Shown: piece by piece, positions 9,363 through 17,579 of the stretch | Numbering within the stretch: the first letter of the stretch is position 1 | Layout: each line of letters opens with the position of its first letter | Assembly: GCA_021202335.1 (NCBI GenBank) | Contig: JAJQDE010000040.1 | Coordinates: 22,441 to 86,440, forward strand | DNA: 64,000 nt | Direction: 5' to 3' | Source of the DNA: Lachnospiraceae bacterium | GTDB taxonomy: Bacteria > Bacillota > Clostridia > Lachnospirales > Lachnospiraceae | Translations under genes and position numbers: made by a program | The notes under the pieces: model-generated | What the model saw: the letters and a program-made list of their open reading frames with translations, nothing else | What the model was told of the DNA's origin: nothing | The model's database searches: none

Positions 9363-9683
9363 ATGTTTGTCATGCGCTTTTGCAAAGACTTATATATGAG
9401 CCCGTCCGTAAAGAATAAGCGGCGGAGAGTGATATGGAAGCTGAGGACAGGTCGTCCGCAGCCTATTATTTATGTGATAGCGCTGGCAAAAAACGATGAT
9501 TTGCTGGAGATATACCACAGCAGTATGCTGAAACAGGATTATTACAGGGAAAAGGAAAACTCTCCGTACATAGTGGGACTGGCTGCGGGGTACGGGCAGG
9601 CAGTAAAGCTTGTTGCGGATATGCTGGAGGATGTATACAGAATAACGGGGGGATATGACGTAAAGACATTTTTTCGCTCATAG
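9363..9683 (+). CDS. Conserved-looking hypothetical protein
   Basis: This 106-residue soluble protein is not recognised. It is basic in its first third (KNKRRRVIWKLRTGR), then mixed alpha/beta with a YIVGLAAGYGQAVKLVADML segment resembling a small ligand-binding or regulatory fold. The ATG at 9363 has GGAG at 9350-9353; the frame is open upstream, but through the preceding hairpin. It ends at the base where another frame opens toward the DUF2953 gene. Its coding character (GC-rich third positions like its neighbours) supports it being real. Confidence 0.6.
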   Translation: MFVMRFCKDLYMSPSVKNKRRRVIWKLRTGRPQPIIYVIALAKNDDLLEIYHSSMLKQDYYREKENSPYIVGLAAGYGQAVKLVADMLEDVYRITGGYDVKTFFRS

Positions 9684-9727
9684 TGCGGAATGCTTTGGCA
9701 CGGACAGCAGTAAGAATGAGGATTTGT

Positions 9728-10636
9728 ATGATATCAATAATATTAACCATATTGAAAATAATAGGAATATGCATTTTGGTCATAGCCGGCTTGCTTCTCC
9801 TGCTTATCGTGCTTATCCTGTTTGCGCCGGTCAGATACAGAGCGCGCGGCAGCTATGACGACAGCGGCGCGGATATTACGGGGAGGGCAGGCTGGCTTAT
9901 GGCTTTTGTGAGCTTCAGCTATAAGAGCGGTGAGCGGCTTTGCGTAAAGGCGGGCCTGTTTGGCGTTCCGCTTTTTGATAATCTGAAGGAACGTAAGATA
10001 AAAAAGGGAAAAAAGGGAAAAAAGAACAAAAAGGGCGGCAGCCGTGAGGAGAAGAAGCCGCAGCTTAAGGCGGCTTCGGAAAATACCGGCACTGCACATA
10101 AGAAGGAAAAAGCCAAAGAACCCGCAGAGAGGAAGGATATTGAGAAGCAGACGTTATTCAAAAACACTTTTGAAAAAATGTTTTTGAAGGTAAAGAAGCT
10201 GTATGAAAAGCTTATTAATATTTTTAGAAAGTTTAAGTTCACATTTCAAAAGATATATGCTACAATGAAAAAGCTTAGGGATAATACGGAATACTATTGG
10301 GAGCTGCTGCACCGGGAGAGCACGAGGCAGGCATTTTTGCTCTGCAAAAAGCGGCTTTTGAAAATTTTTAAAAGCCTGTGCCCGAAAAAGTATGGAGTGA
10401 AGCTGCATTTGGGCTTTGATGACCCAGCTGTTACGGGAGAAGCGCTTGCCCTGTGGGGAATGAGCTATCCGCTTCACTGCGGCAGGATTGATATTATGCC
10501 GGAGTTTGAACGCAAAATTGCGGAAGGAAGCTTTTGGTTTAAGGGGCGGGTGCGCGTCATTGTATGTGTCCGGACGGTGCAGCTGCTTATGACGGACAGG
10601 AATATCAGACAATTGCGCAGTCAGCTTAAAATCTGA
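9728..10636 (+). CDS. DUF2953 membrane protein (YtfI-like)
   Basis: The 302-residue protein has an N-terminal membrane helix (about 5-35, leucine/isoleucine-rich), then FAPVRYRARG and a beta-rich region. A very lysine-rich linker follows (about residues 95-155), then a C-terminal domain with VKLHLGFDDPAVTG and FWFKGRVRV, which matches the DUF2953 family. In Bacillus the corresponding ytfI gene precedes ytfJ (gerW), as here, so a role in sporulation or germination is suggested by position only. The ATG at 9728 is favoured by GAGG at 9718-9721; in-frame starts at 9716 and 9683 exist. Confidence 0.75.
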   Translation: MISIILTILKIIGICILVIAGLLLLLIVLILFAPVRYRARGSYDDSGADITGRAGWLMAFVSFSYKSGERLCVKAGLFGVPLFDNLKERKIKKGKKGKKNKKGGSREEKKPQLKAASENTGTAHKKEKAKEPAERKDIEKQTLFKNTFEKMFLKVKKLYEKLINIFRKFKFTFQKIYATMKKLRDNTEYYWELLHRESTRQAFLLCKKRLLKIFKSLCPKKYGVKLHLGFDDPAVTGEALALWGMSYPLHCGRIDIMPEFERKIAEGSFWFKGRVRVIVCVRTVQLLMTDRNIRQLRSQLKI

Positions 10637-10670
10637 GCGTTTGTATGGAAAATTCGGAGGTTTGGAATTT

Positions 10671-11060
10671 ATGTCGGAAAATAATTTTAATGGCGTAATT
10701 AATTCAATGATGAAAGGAATGGAAACCTTTCTCTCGTCTAAAACCGTGGTAGGCGAGCCGTCACAGATTGGCGATACGATTATCGTGCCGCTGGTGGATG
10801 TCAGCTTTGGCGTCGGCGCAGGCGCGGTATCGCAGGATAAGAAAGACAGCGGCGGCGGCGGAATGGGAGGAAAGATGTCGCCAAGCGCAGTGCTTGTCAT
10901 TAAAAACGGACAGGTAAGGCTTGTGAATATCAAAAATCAGGATACGGTCAATAAAATTGTGGATATGGTTCCTGATTTGATAGACCGTTTTACTTCAAGG
11001 GCAGACATGCCGGACGATGCGGATGCAGTGAAGGCGGCGTTCCCCGATAAGCAGGAATAA
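10671..11060 (+). CDS. gerW: GerW family sporulation protein (YtfJ)
   Basis: The 129-residue protein has the GerW/YtfJ pattern: an amphipathic start (VINSMMKGMETFLSSKTVVG), DTIIVPLVDVSFGVGAG, a glycine-rich loop (SGGGGMGGKMS) and PSAVLVIKNGQVRLV. In Bacillus the protein is made in the forespore and is needed for normal germination. SD CGGAGG at 10655-10660 fixes the start at 10671. It follows the DUF2953 gene by 34 bases, the same order as ytfI-ytfJ. Confidence 0.9.
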   Translation: MSENNFNGVINSMMKGMETFLSSKTVVGEPSQIGDTIIVPLVDVSFGVGAGAVSQDKKDSGGGGMGGKMSPSAVLVIKNGQVRLVNIKNQDTVNKIVDMVPDLIDRFTSRADMPDDADAVKAAFPDKQE

Positions 11061-11125
11061 AAACAGGAATGCTTATTTTGCACAGTGAAGCATATAATAA
11101 ATAAAGAACCGGCGGAGTATTCTGT

Positions 11126-11266
11126 ATGCGTAGACTTATCGGATATACAGTCATGTGTTTTTCTTTGGGTATGCTTTTCATGCTGGTGCTGGGAAAGACA
11201 TGGATTGGATTACTGCTGATTGCAATTTTTATTATTGTGGGGTATAATCTTTTCAGTTGCGGTTAA
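11126..11266 (+). CDS. Small membrane protein, 46 residues
   Basis: A short frame from ATG 11126 to TAA 11264-11266 encodes MRRLIGYTVMCFSLGMLFML, a turn with GKTW, then IGLLLIAIFIIVGYNLFSCG. It has two hydrophobic spans (about 5-20 and 26-42) with positive residues at the N-terminus. SD GGCGGAG at 11111-11117 has proper spacing. It sits 65 bases after gerW. Function unknown; a small membrane protein of the same transcript is the best reading. Confidence 0.6.
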   Translation: MRRLIGYTVMCFSLGMLFMLVLGKTWIGLLLIAIFIIVGYNLFSCG

Positions 11267-11301
11267 TTTTGGGCGCTCTTGGCGCGTTTGGACGTAAGCA
11301 C

Positions 11302-11333
11302 GAATTTGCGGGCTTTAGCAGGAATGGGGGATT
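11302..11333 (+). repeat. Repeat G copy 1: leader/RBS duplicate
   Basis: Thirty-one of 32 bases match 12489-12520. The unit runs from GAATTTGCGGGCTTTAGCAG to the SD (GGGGGATT here, GGAGGATT there) of the next gene. Both copies end just before a start codon. Confidence 0.8.
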
Positions 11334-11336
11334 AAT

Positions 11337-11918
11337 ATGGCGGAGCTTGAGGAATCGCTGATGGAGCTTAATGAGGAGAAAACAGAGGAAAGTCCCGAGG
11401 ATGTAAAGAAATGGCTCTTTCAGGAGCAGGTGCGCATACAGGCAAGACGGGACGAGCTGATGGAGTTCAACCATGAGCTTATGAACCTTAAGGCTGAGCT
11501 TGAGCAGGAAAAGAGTAAGCTTGAGAGTATGGAAAAGACGATAAAAAAGCGTTATGATGATAACGAGATTTTTATCGAAAAAAAGCTGAAGATTATAGAG
11601 AACGCTTATCGCCAGTTGGATGTGGACAGGAAAGCGCTGGAGTGTGAGCGGCTTAATTTTGAGCATGAGAAGAGTAAGTACAGAAGGCAAAAGATGTCCG
11701 GATCTTCCCGCTCAAACGTGCATCAGTATAGCGGAGCCTCGGATGCATATGATGGAACAAGCTTCTTCAGAGGCGTTGACAGTGAGCTTGCGCTCAGAAA
11801 GCGTTATAAGGATTTGCTGAAGATTTTCCATCCGGACAATAAGTACGGTGATACAAAGACACTTATAAAAATACAGACAGAATATGAGAGCTTAAGAAGC
11901 AGATATTGTGAAGGGTAG
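11337..11918 (+). CDS. Coiled-coil protein with C-terminal J-domain-like segment
   Basis: The 193-residue protein is a charged coiled coil from about residue 5 to 120 (long runs of E, K, L). A serine/tyrosine-rich linker (about 121-145) and a short C-terminal domain follow. The latter has the J-domain hallmark HPD at 165-167 inside LLKIFHPDNKYGD, then a helix IKIQTEYESLR, so it resembles helices II-III of DnaJ. J-domains stimulate the ATPase of Hsp70; a coiled coil would supply targeting or dimerisation. The start follows GGGGGATTAAT. No dnaK is close. The function is inferred from the motif only. Confidence 0.65.
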   Translation: MAELEESLMELNEEKTEESPEDVKKWLFQEQVRIQARRDELMEFNHELMNLKAELEQEKSKLESMEKTIKKRYDDNEIFIEKKLKIIENAYRQLDVDRKALECERLNFEHEKSKYRRQKMSGSSRSNVHQYSGASDAYDGTSFFRGVDSELALRKRYKDLLKIFHPDNKYGDTKTLIKIQTEYESLRSRYCEG

Positions 11919-11925
11919 AAATAAA

Positions 11926-11990
11926 GAATGTGCCGTCGGCAGAATATGCCAATGGCACATTCTCGCGCCGAGCGCGGTCGCTTGCGGCAT
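11926..11990 (+). repeat. Palindromic repeat A/B copy 1
   Basis: Module A is an inverted repeat built on GAATGTGCC...GGCACATTC; module B is the GC-rich block CGCGCCGAGCGCGGTCGC. Here A is expanded (an extra TCGGCAGAATATGCCAAT). The right 33 bases are identical to those of the copy at 44424-44485. It lies 8 bases after a stop codon. Confidence 0.8.
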
Positions 11991-12027
11991 ATTTCATCTT
12001 TGCGCGAGTGCGCATCCACGCGGAGCG

Positions 12028-12064
12028 TTTTATCGTATAGGACGAACTTTCCTATACGATAAAA
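12028..12064. repeat. Repeat C copy 1: 15-bp-stem hairpin
   Basis: TTTTATCGTATAGGA pairs perfectly with TCCTATACGATAAAA around a 7-base loop. An opposite-orientation copy with one mismatch is at 31872-31908, there too next to module A. Confidence 0.85.
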
Positions 12065-12091
12065 AAAGGAGCTTTAAAAAGCTCCTTTTTT
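12061..12091. terminator. Bidirectional terminator between the J-domain gene and rpmB
   Basis: AAAAAAGGAGC pairs with GCTCCTTTTTT across a short A/T loop. Runs of T follow on the plus strand and, by complement, on the minus strand, so it can serve both convergent genes. Confidence 0.85.
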
Positions 12092-12100
12092 GCCGTATTT

Positions 12101-12286
12101 TTATGCTCTTTCCACTGCACCCGAACGTAAGCATCTGGTACAAACGTGCATTCTCTTAGAAGCTCCGTTTACCTTGCACTTTACGTGTCTTATGTTTGCA
12201 TGCCAAATTGCATTGGTTCTTCTATGAGAGTGGCTTACGTTATTTCCAAACTGAACGCCCTTGCCACAAATATCACATTTTGCCAT
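12101..12286 (-). CDS. rpmB: 50S ribosomal protein L28
   Basis: The 61-residue product matches L28 throughout: MAKCDICGKG, GNNVSHSHRRTNAIW, then RMHVCTRCLRSG. The two CxxC pairs suggest a zinc-binding form. The start at 12286 is set by the SD AGGAGGT at 12294-12301; an in-frame start eight codons upstream lacks one. It is a monocistronic reverse gene in the midst of forward genes, with its own promoter (12336-12364) and terminator. Confidence 0.97.
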   Translation of the reverse strand: MAKCDICGKGVQFGNNVSHSHRRTNAIWHANIRHVKCKVNGASKRMHVCTRCLRSGAVERA

Positions 12287-12335
12287 AGTTAAGCACCTCC
12301 TCGACCACACTAAATTATTGACTCACAACAAAACT

Positions 12336-12364
12336 ATTCTAACAAAAAAATACATATTTGGCAA
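12336..12364 (-). promoter_or_regulatory. Promoter of rpmB
   Basis: Read on the minus strand: TTGCCA (12359-12364), a 17-base spacer, TAGAAT (12336-12341), about 50 bases upstream of the rpmB start. Confidence 0.65.
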
Positions 12365-12436
12365 GCTGTTTTTTAAAAAATATATACAGAATGGCTGCTT
12401 GAACGGTTGTTCTGAACAGTTGTTATAAAATACATA

Positions 12437-12465
12437 TTTTCATTTTACGCAAAAAAGGTTATAAT
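12437..12465 (+). promoter_or_regulatory. Promoter of the yloU-fakA-recG cluster
   Basis: TTTTCA at 12437-12442, a 17-base spacer and a perfect TATAAT at 12460-12465, about 58 bases before yloU. Confidence 0.55.
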
Positions 12466-12488
12466 AAGAATAATTGCAGCCATGATAT

Positions 12489-12520
12489 GAATTTGCGGGC
12501 TTTAGCAGGAATGGAGGATT
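12489..12520 (+). repeat. Repeat G copy 2: leader/RBS duplicate
   Basis: Near-identical partner of 11302-11333; it supplies the SD GGAGGATT of yloU. Confidence 0.8.
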
Positions 12521-12522
12521 TT

Positions 12523-12879
12523 ATGAAGGGTTCTATGAATACGCATATGGGTAATATCTATATCGATTCTGAGGTGATTGCACAGTATGCGGGAAGCGTG
12601 GCGGTGGAGTGCTTTGGGATTGTCGGGATGGCGTCGGTCAATGTAAAGGACGGCTTGGTAAAGCTGCTTATGAAGGACAGCATCACGCACGGAATATCGG
12701 TAAGCATCGCAAATAACAGATTAACGCTTGACTTTCACGTCATTGTTTCGTATGGCGTCAGCATTATTACGGTATGCGATAATCTTATCAGCAGTGTAAA
12801 ATACAAGGTAGAAAACTTTACGGGGCTTGAGATTGAAAAAATCAACATCTATGTTGAGGGCGTCCGGGTAATTGATTAA
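12523..12879 (+). CDS. Asp23/Gls24 family envelope stress response protein (YloU-like)
   Basis: The 118-residue protein has the Asp23 fold: GNIYIDSEVIAQYAGSVAVE, FGIVGMASV, then LDFHVIVSYGVSI and a final EINIYVEGVRV-like strand. Family members associate with the membrane and are linked to envelope stress; the YloU type is nearly always next to yloV/fakA, as here (15 bases). The ATG at 12523 has SD GGAGGA at 12513-12518. The sequence upstream in the same frame is repeat G and was not counted as coding. Confidence 0.88.
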   Translation: MKGSMNTHMGNIYIDSEVIAQYAGSVAVECFGIVGMASVNVKDGLVKLLMKDSITHGISVSIANNRLTLDFHVIVSYGVSIITVCDNLISSVKYKVENFTGLEIEKINIYVEGVRVID

Positions 12880-12893
12880 GGAGGATTCTTGAA

Positions 12894-14564
12894 GTGGGTT
12901 TAAATACTATCGACGCCAAAATGTTTGCAAATATGTTTTTGGCCGGTGCAAAAAATTTGGAAAATAAAAAAGAGTGGATTAATGAGCTGAATGTATTTCC
13001 CGTACCTGACGGCGATACGGGGACGAACATGTCCATGACCATGATGGCTGCTGCCAAAGAGGTGGCGGCGATTGAAAATCCCGATATGGCTTCGCTTGCA
13101 AAGGCTGTTTCCACAGGCTCTTTAAGAGGCGCGAGGGGAAATTCGGGCGTTATTCTCTCACAGCTTTGCAGAGGCTTTGCAAAGGTGATAAAAGAGTATG
13201 ATGAGCTTACTGTGCCAATTCTTGCGGCGGCATGCGATAAGGCGGTGCGGACTGCATACAAGGCAGTAATGAAGCCGAAGGAGGGGACAATCCTTACGGT
13301 GGCAAGAGGAGCGTCAAAAAGGGCGGACGACCTTGCCATGGCGGGTGAGGAGGATTTGGAGGTATTTATCCGCGAGGTCATCAAGGAGGCGGAAATCGTT
13401 CTTTCACAGACGCCTGAAATGCTTCCGGTGTTAAAGCAGGCGGGAGTGGTCGATTCCGGCGGACAGGGGCTGGTCGAGGCGCTCAAGGGAGGCTTTGACG
13501 CGTTTTTGGGTAAGGAATCGGATTTCTCACTGAATATGGAAACAAAAGCCGGGAGCGCAGGCGTAAATTCAAATATTGAGGCGCAGGCGAATGTGGAAAT
13601 AAAATTCTGCTATTGTACGCAGTTTTTGATTATGACAGAGCAGGAGCTTTCGCAGACCCGGGAGATGGAATTTAAAAACTTCCTCTCGTCCATCGGCGAC
13701 TCGATTGTCGTGGTGGCGGATGAGGAAATCGTGAAGGTACATGTTCACACGAACGAGCCGGGGCTTGCCCTGCAGAGAGCTTTGCAGTATGGTCAGCTCA
13801 CGAATATCATTATCGAAAATATGCGTTTGGAGCGCGATGAGAAGGTTTCCGATATGATGGAGAAGGAGATGCAGAGGGTTCCCGAGGCAAAAGAGCCGGA
13901 GCACAAGGACACGGGCTTTATCGCGGTATCTGCGGGGGACGGGATAAACGGGATATTCCGCTCGCTTGGTGTTGACGATATTATTGAGGGCGGACAGACC
14001 ATGAACCCGAGCACGGAGGACATCCTGACTGCGATTGACCGCATTAATGCTGACAACATTTTTATTTTTCCGAATAACAAAAATATTATTTTGGCGGCAA
14101 ATCAGGCAAAGCAGCTTACCACGGATAAAAATATCATTGTCATTCCGACCAAAACCGTGCCGCAGGGGATTACGGCGATTATCAACTATGTGCCTGACAT
14201 TTCCGCAGAGGAGAATGAGGCGGTGATGTGTCAGGAGGCGGAGCATGTCGCGACGGGTCAGGTGACATATGCTGTGCGTGACACGGAGCTTGACGGCAGA
14301 AAAATCCGCAGGGGCGATTTTATGGGGATTGGCGACAGCGGACTTCTTTCAGTAGGTACGGATTTGCAGGAAACCGCTTTTGACATGCTTCAGGGCATGA
14401 TGCGTGACGGGTTTGAGCTTATCAGCATTTACTATGGCGCTGACGTTGAGGAGAGCGCGGCGCGGGAGCTTGCCGACAGGGTTAAGGCGGCGTTTGCCGG
14501 CTGCGATGTTGAACTGCAGTCAGGCGGTCAGCCCGTTTACTCGTATATTGTTTCGGCGGAGTAG
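12894..14564 (+). CDS. fakA: DAK2 domain fatty acid kinase subunit FakA (YloV)
   Basis: The 556-residue protein has an N-terminal DAK2 kinase domain with the Mg-ATP loop PVPDGDTGTNMSMT (D39, D41, N45), then RGARGNSGVILSQL and GVVDSGGQGL near residue 180. The C-terminal half (about 250-556) is the FakB-contacting/accessory part. FakA phosphorylates exogenous fatty acids held by a DegV-type FakB protein, feeding phospholipid synthesis. The start is GTG, with AAGGAGGATT 6-15 bases upstream. A DegV protein lies two genes on, a likely partner. Confidence 0.88.
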   Translation: MGLNTIDAKMFANMFLAGAKNLENKKEWINELNVFPVPDGDTGTNMSMTMMAAAKEVAAIENPDMASLAKAVSTGSLRGARGNSGVILSQLCRGFAKVIKEYDELTVPILAAACDKAVRTAYKAVMKPKEGTILTVARGASKRADDLAMAGEEDLEVFIREVIKEAEIVLSQTPEMLPVLKQAGVVDSGGQGLVEALKGGFDAFLGKESDFSLNMETKAGSAGVNSNIEAQANVEIKFCYCTQFLIMTEQELSQTREMEFKNFLSSIGDSIVVVADEEIVKVHVHTNEPGLALQRALQYGQLTNIIIENMRLERDEKVSDMMEKEMQRVPEAKEPEHKDTGFIAVSAGDGINGIFRSLGVDDIIEGGQTMNPSTEDILTAIDRINADNIFIFPNNKNIILAANQAKQLTTDKNIIVIPTKTVPQGITAIINYVPDISAEENEAVMCQEAEHVATGQVTYAVRDTELDGRKIRRGDFMGIGDSGLLSVGTDLQETAFDMLQGMMRDGFELISIYYGADVEESAARELADRVKAAFAGCDVELQSGGQPVYSYIVSAE

Positions 14565-14567
14565 GCT

Positions 14568-16652
14568 ATGCAGTTAAATGATTCGATTACCGCCATAAGC
14601 GGCATTGGCGAGAAAACAGCCGCATTGTACCATAAGCTTAATATTTTTACGGTTCACGACCTGATTACCCATTATCCGCGGGATTATGAGGAATGGCACG
14701 ATATCGTGAAAATAGGCGAGCTGAGGGCAAATCAGGTATATGCCATACAGGGCACAGTGATAAGCGCGCCGCGGACAATGTACCTTAGAAAGAATATGAC
14801 TGTCACAAGTGCGCGAGTGAAGGATGCAAGCGGAGCATGTGACATTACGTATTTTAATATGCCTTATATCAAAAACAGCCTGCTGCCCGGAAAGCAATAC
14901 ATTTTTCGTGGACGTGTAGTCTTAAAAAACAACAGGCTGGCAATGGAGCAGCCCAAAATCGTCAGCCCGCAGGAATTTGAAAAAAACGTTCACAGGCTTT
15001 CCCCGATTTATCCGACCACCAAGGGACTTACGACGGCCGCCATAACAAAGGCTGTGCGTGCGGCGGTGGACGCGCTTTCGCTTGAGGAGGATTATATTCC
15101 CGAAAAGCTGCGGGAAAAATACGGGCTTTGCGATTTGCGCTCTTCCATTTCGGGTATTCATTTTCCGTCGTGCAGGGAGGAGATGCTTGCCTCAAGAAAA
15201 CGGCTTGTATTTGAGGAATTTCTGTTTTTCATTATCTCAGTGATGATGCTGCGGGATATGACGCTGCGCGAGGTCAACGATTGTCCCATGATGCGCATTG
15301 ACGCGTGTAAGGATTTCATCATGAGCCTTCCCTATGAGCTTACAAACGCGCAAAAAAGGGTGTGGGCGCAGATAGAGGAGGACATGAGCTCGCCGCATAT
15401 TATGAACCGGCTGGTGCAGGGGGACGTCGGCTCCGGAAAAACAATCGTGGCTGTTCTTGCCATGCTGATGTGTGCCATGAACAATGCGCAGTCGGCATTT
15501 ATGGCGCCGACCGAGGTGCTTGCAAGGCAGCATTATGAAACGATATCGGAGCTTACCGAAAAGTATAAGCTTCCGTTCAGGTGCGTGCTTCTGACGGGAA
15601 CGCTTACCGCAAAGGAAAGGCGGCGCGCAAAGGAGAGCATTGCGCTTGGGGTGTGCAATGTCATTGTGGGCACGCAGGCGCTTATACAGGACGACGTTGA
15701 GTTTTACAATCTGCGGCTTGTTATTACGGACGAGCAGCACCGTTTCGGCGTGAAACAGAGGGAAACGCTGGCAAAAAAGGGGCAGCAGCCTCATGTACTG
15801 GTGATGAGCGCCACGCCGATTCCGAGGACTCTTGCCATGATTCTGTACGGAGATTTGGATATTTCCGTGATGGATGAGCTGCCGTCAAACAGGCTTCCGA
15901 TTAAGAACTGTGTCGTAAACACGGACTATCGGAAAAAAGCGTATGATTTTATTGCCAAAGAGGTAGAGGCGGGCAGACAGGCTTATGTAATCTGTCCAAT
16001 GGTAGACTCCGACGACGAGCCGACGGGCGACCGTCCCGCGTTGGAAAATGTAATGGATTATACCAAAAAGCTCAAACAGGAGCTGCCTTCGACCGTGAGC
16101 ATTGATTACCTGCATGGCAGGATGAAGCCGAAAGCAAAGAGCCTTGTCATGGAGGAGTTTGCAAACCGCAGCATAGATGTTTTGGTGTCTACGACCGTTA
16201 TCGAGGTTGGCATCAATGTGCCGAACGCAACGGTGATGCTGGTCGAAAACGCGGAGCGTTTCGGGCTTGCGCAGCTCCATCAGCTACGGGGGCGCGTAGG
16301 CAGGGGGAGCTGCCAGTCCTATTGCATATTTATGACCTCCGCGGGTCAGAATGATAATATGGAGCGTCTGCAGGTGCTCAATAAATCAAATGACGGCTTT
16401 TTCATTTCCTCGGAGGATATGCGCCTGCGGGGACCGGGCGATCTGTTTGGAATCCGCCAAAGCGGGCAGTTCCAATTTTCAATCGGCGATATCTATCAGG
16501 ACGCCGCCATATTGCAGGAAGCGCAGAGCTGTGCGCAGGAGCTTTATGCGGCGTATGTGGGAAATGCGGGAGTTCCCGTCAGGGAGCATGAGGGATTTTG
16601 GCGGCATTATGAGGAGAATATCTCTTCAGACAATGATTTTATAAATATTTGA
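14568..16652 (+). CDS. recG: ATP-dependent DNA helicase RecG
   Basis: The 694-residue product has a wedge/OB domain (about 1-170) and a superfamily 2 helicase core. Motif I is GDVGSGKT, MAPTEVLARQH is motif Ia, the DEQHRFG box is motif II, MSATPIPRTLAM is motif III, and the C-terminal part carries STTVIEVGINVPNA and QLHQLRGRVGRG. RecG remodels stalled forks and Holliday junctions. It starts three bases after the fakA stop. Length and motifs are normal. Confidence 0.96.
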   Translation: MQLNDSITAISGIGEKTAALYHKLNIFTVHDLITHYPRDYEEWHDIVKIGELRANQVYAIQGTVISAPRTMYLRKNMTVTSARVKDASGACDITYFNMPYIKNSLLPGKQYIFRGRVVLKNNRLAMEQPKIVSPQEFEKNVHRLSPIYPTTKGLTTAAITKAVRAAVDALSLEEDYIPEKLREKYGLCDLRSSISGIHFPSCREEMLASRKRLVFEEFLFFIISVMMLRDMTLREVNDCPMMRIDACKDFIMSLPYELTNAQKRVWAQIEEDMSSPHIMNRLVQGDVGSGKTIVAVLAMLMCAMNNAQSAFMAPTEVLARQHYETISELTEKYKLPFRCVLLTGTLTAKERRRAKESIALGVCNVIVGTQALIQDDVEFYNLRLVITDEQHRFGVKQRETLAKKGQQPHVLVMSATPIPRTLAMILYGDLDISVMDELPSNRLPIKNCVVNTDYRKKAYDFIAKEVEAGRQAYVICPMVDSDDEPTGDRPALENVMDYTKKLKQELPSTVSIDYLHGRMKPKAKSLVMEEFANRSIDVLVSTTVIEVGINVPNATVMLVENAERFGLAQLHQLRGRVGRGSCQSYCIFMTSAGQNDNMERLQVLNKSNDGFFISSEDMRLRGPGDLFGIRQSGQFQFSIGDIYQDAAILQEAQSCAQELYAAYVGNAGVPVREHEGFWRHYEENISSDNDFINI

Positions 16653-16672
16653 TGGAAAGAATGGGGATTGAG

Positions 16673-17536
16673 ATGTCTAAGATTGCAATTGTTACAGACA
16701 GTAACAGCGGTATTACGCAGGCACAGGCTATGGAGCTTGGCATACGCGTGCTGCCGATGCCGTTTATGATTGACGGTGAAACATACTTTGAGGAGATAAC
16801 CCTAAGCCGCAGGGAATTTTATGAAAGGCTTGCGTCCGATGCGGATATTTCCACGTCGCAGCCCTCGCCCGAGTCCGTTATGCAGCTTTGGGATGAGCTT
16901 TTGGCGGACTATGATGAGATTGTGCACATACCGATGTCAAGCGGGCTGAGCGGCTCCTGCCAGACAGCCGCGATGCTTGCGCAGGATTACGAGGGAAAGG
17001 TTCATGTCGTGAATAATCAGCGTATTTCCGTGACGCAGAGGCAGTCGGTTCTGGACGCCATAGCGCTTGCAGGGGAAGGAAAAAGCGGAAGTGAAGTAAA
17101 AAAAATTCTTGAGGAGGACAAATTCAACTCAAGCATTTACATTATGATAGACACATTATATTATTTAAAAAAGGGCGGCAGGATTACCCCTGCGGCGGCT
17201 GCGCTCGGAACGCTTTTAAGGTTAAAGCCCGTGCTGCAGATACAGGGAGAAAAGCTTGACGCCTTTGCAAAGGCGCGTACCGTAAATCAGGCAAAATCGA
17301 TTATGATAAACGCGATAAGGAGCGATATTGAAAAGCGATTTGGCGGTGTTTCACCGGAAAATCAAATGTATTTGCAGATTGCGCATACGGAGAATGAGGC
17401 GGCTGCAGAGCAGCTAAGGGATGAGCTTGCGGCGCAGTTCCCGGATTATCCTGTTTATGTGGACCATCTGTCGCTGAGCGTTTCCTGTCATATCGGTCCC
17501 GGCGCCCTGGCGATTGCCTGCGCAAAAAAAATGTGA
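16673..17536 (+). CDS. DegV family fatty acid-binding protein (FakB-like)
   Basis: The 287-residue protein has the EDD/DegV fold: IAIVTDSNSGI, PMPFMIDGETYFEE, the TSQPSP loop at about 54-59, MSSGLSGSCQTA, and the C-terminal HLSLSVSCHIGPGALAIA. DegV proteins hold a fatty acid whose carboxylate is phosphorylated by FakA. The ATG at 16673 follows GGGGATTGAG; the frame runs upstream over the recG stop. A strong terminator overlaps its stop codon, so the yloU-fakA-recG-degV transcript ends here. Confidence 0.88.
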   Translation: MSKIAIVTDSNSGITQAQAMELGIRVLPMPFMIDGETYFEEITLSRREFYERLASDADISTSQPSPESVMQLWDELLADYDEIVHIPMSSGLSGSCQTAAMLAQDYEGKVHVVNNQRISVTQRQSVLDAIALAGEGKSGSEVKKILEEDKFNSSIYIMIDTLYYLKKGGRITPAAAALGTLLRLKPVLQIQGEKLDAFAKARTVNQAKSIMINAIRSDIEKRFGGVSPENQMYLQIAHTENEAAAEQLRDELAAQFPDYPVYVDHLSLSVSCHIGPGALAIACAKKM

Positions 17537-17569
17537 AAAGAAGCATTGCTTCTTTTCACATTTTTTTTT
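17523..17569. terminator. Bidirectional terminator between degV and pta
   Basis: A perfect 14-bp stem (ATGTGAAAAGAAGC / GCTTCTTTTCACAT, three-base loop) is flanked by nine T on the right and eight A on the left, so it works in both directions. It contains the degV stop codon. Confidence 0.92.
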
Positions 17570-17579
17570 GTGCATATTT

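Noticed and set aside
10154..10933. Reverse open frame of 259 codons across the DUF2953-gerW boundary
   Set aside because: It runs antisense across two real genes and an SD; translation looks random.
13569..14246. Reverse open frame of 225 codons opposite fakA
   Set aside because: Shadow of fakA; no start context.
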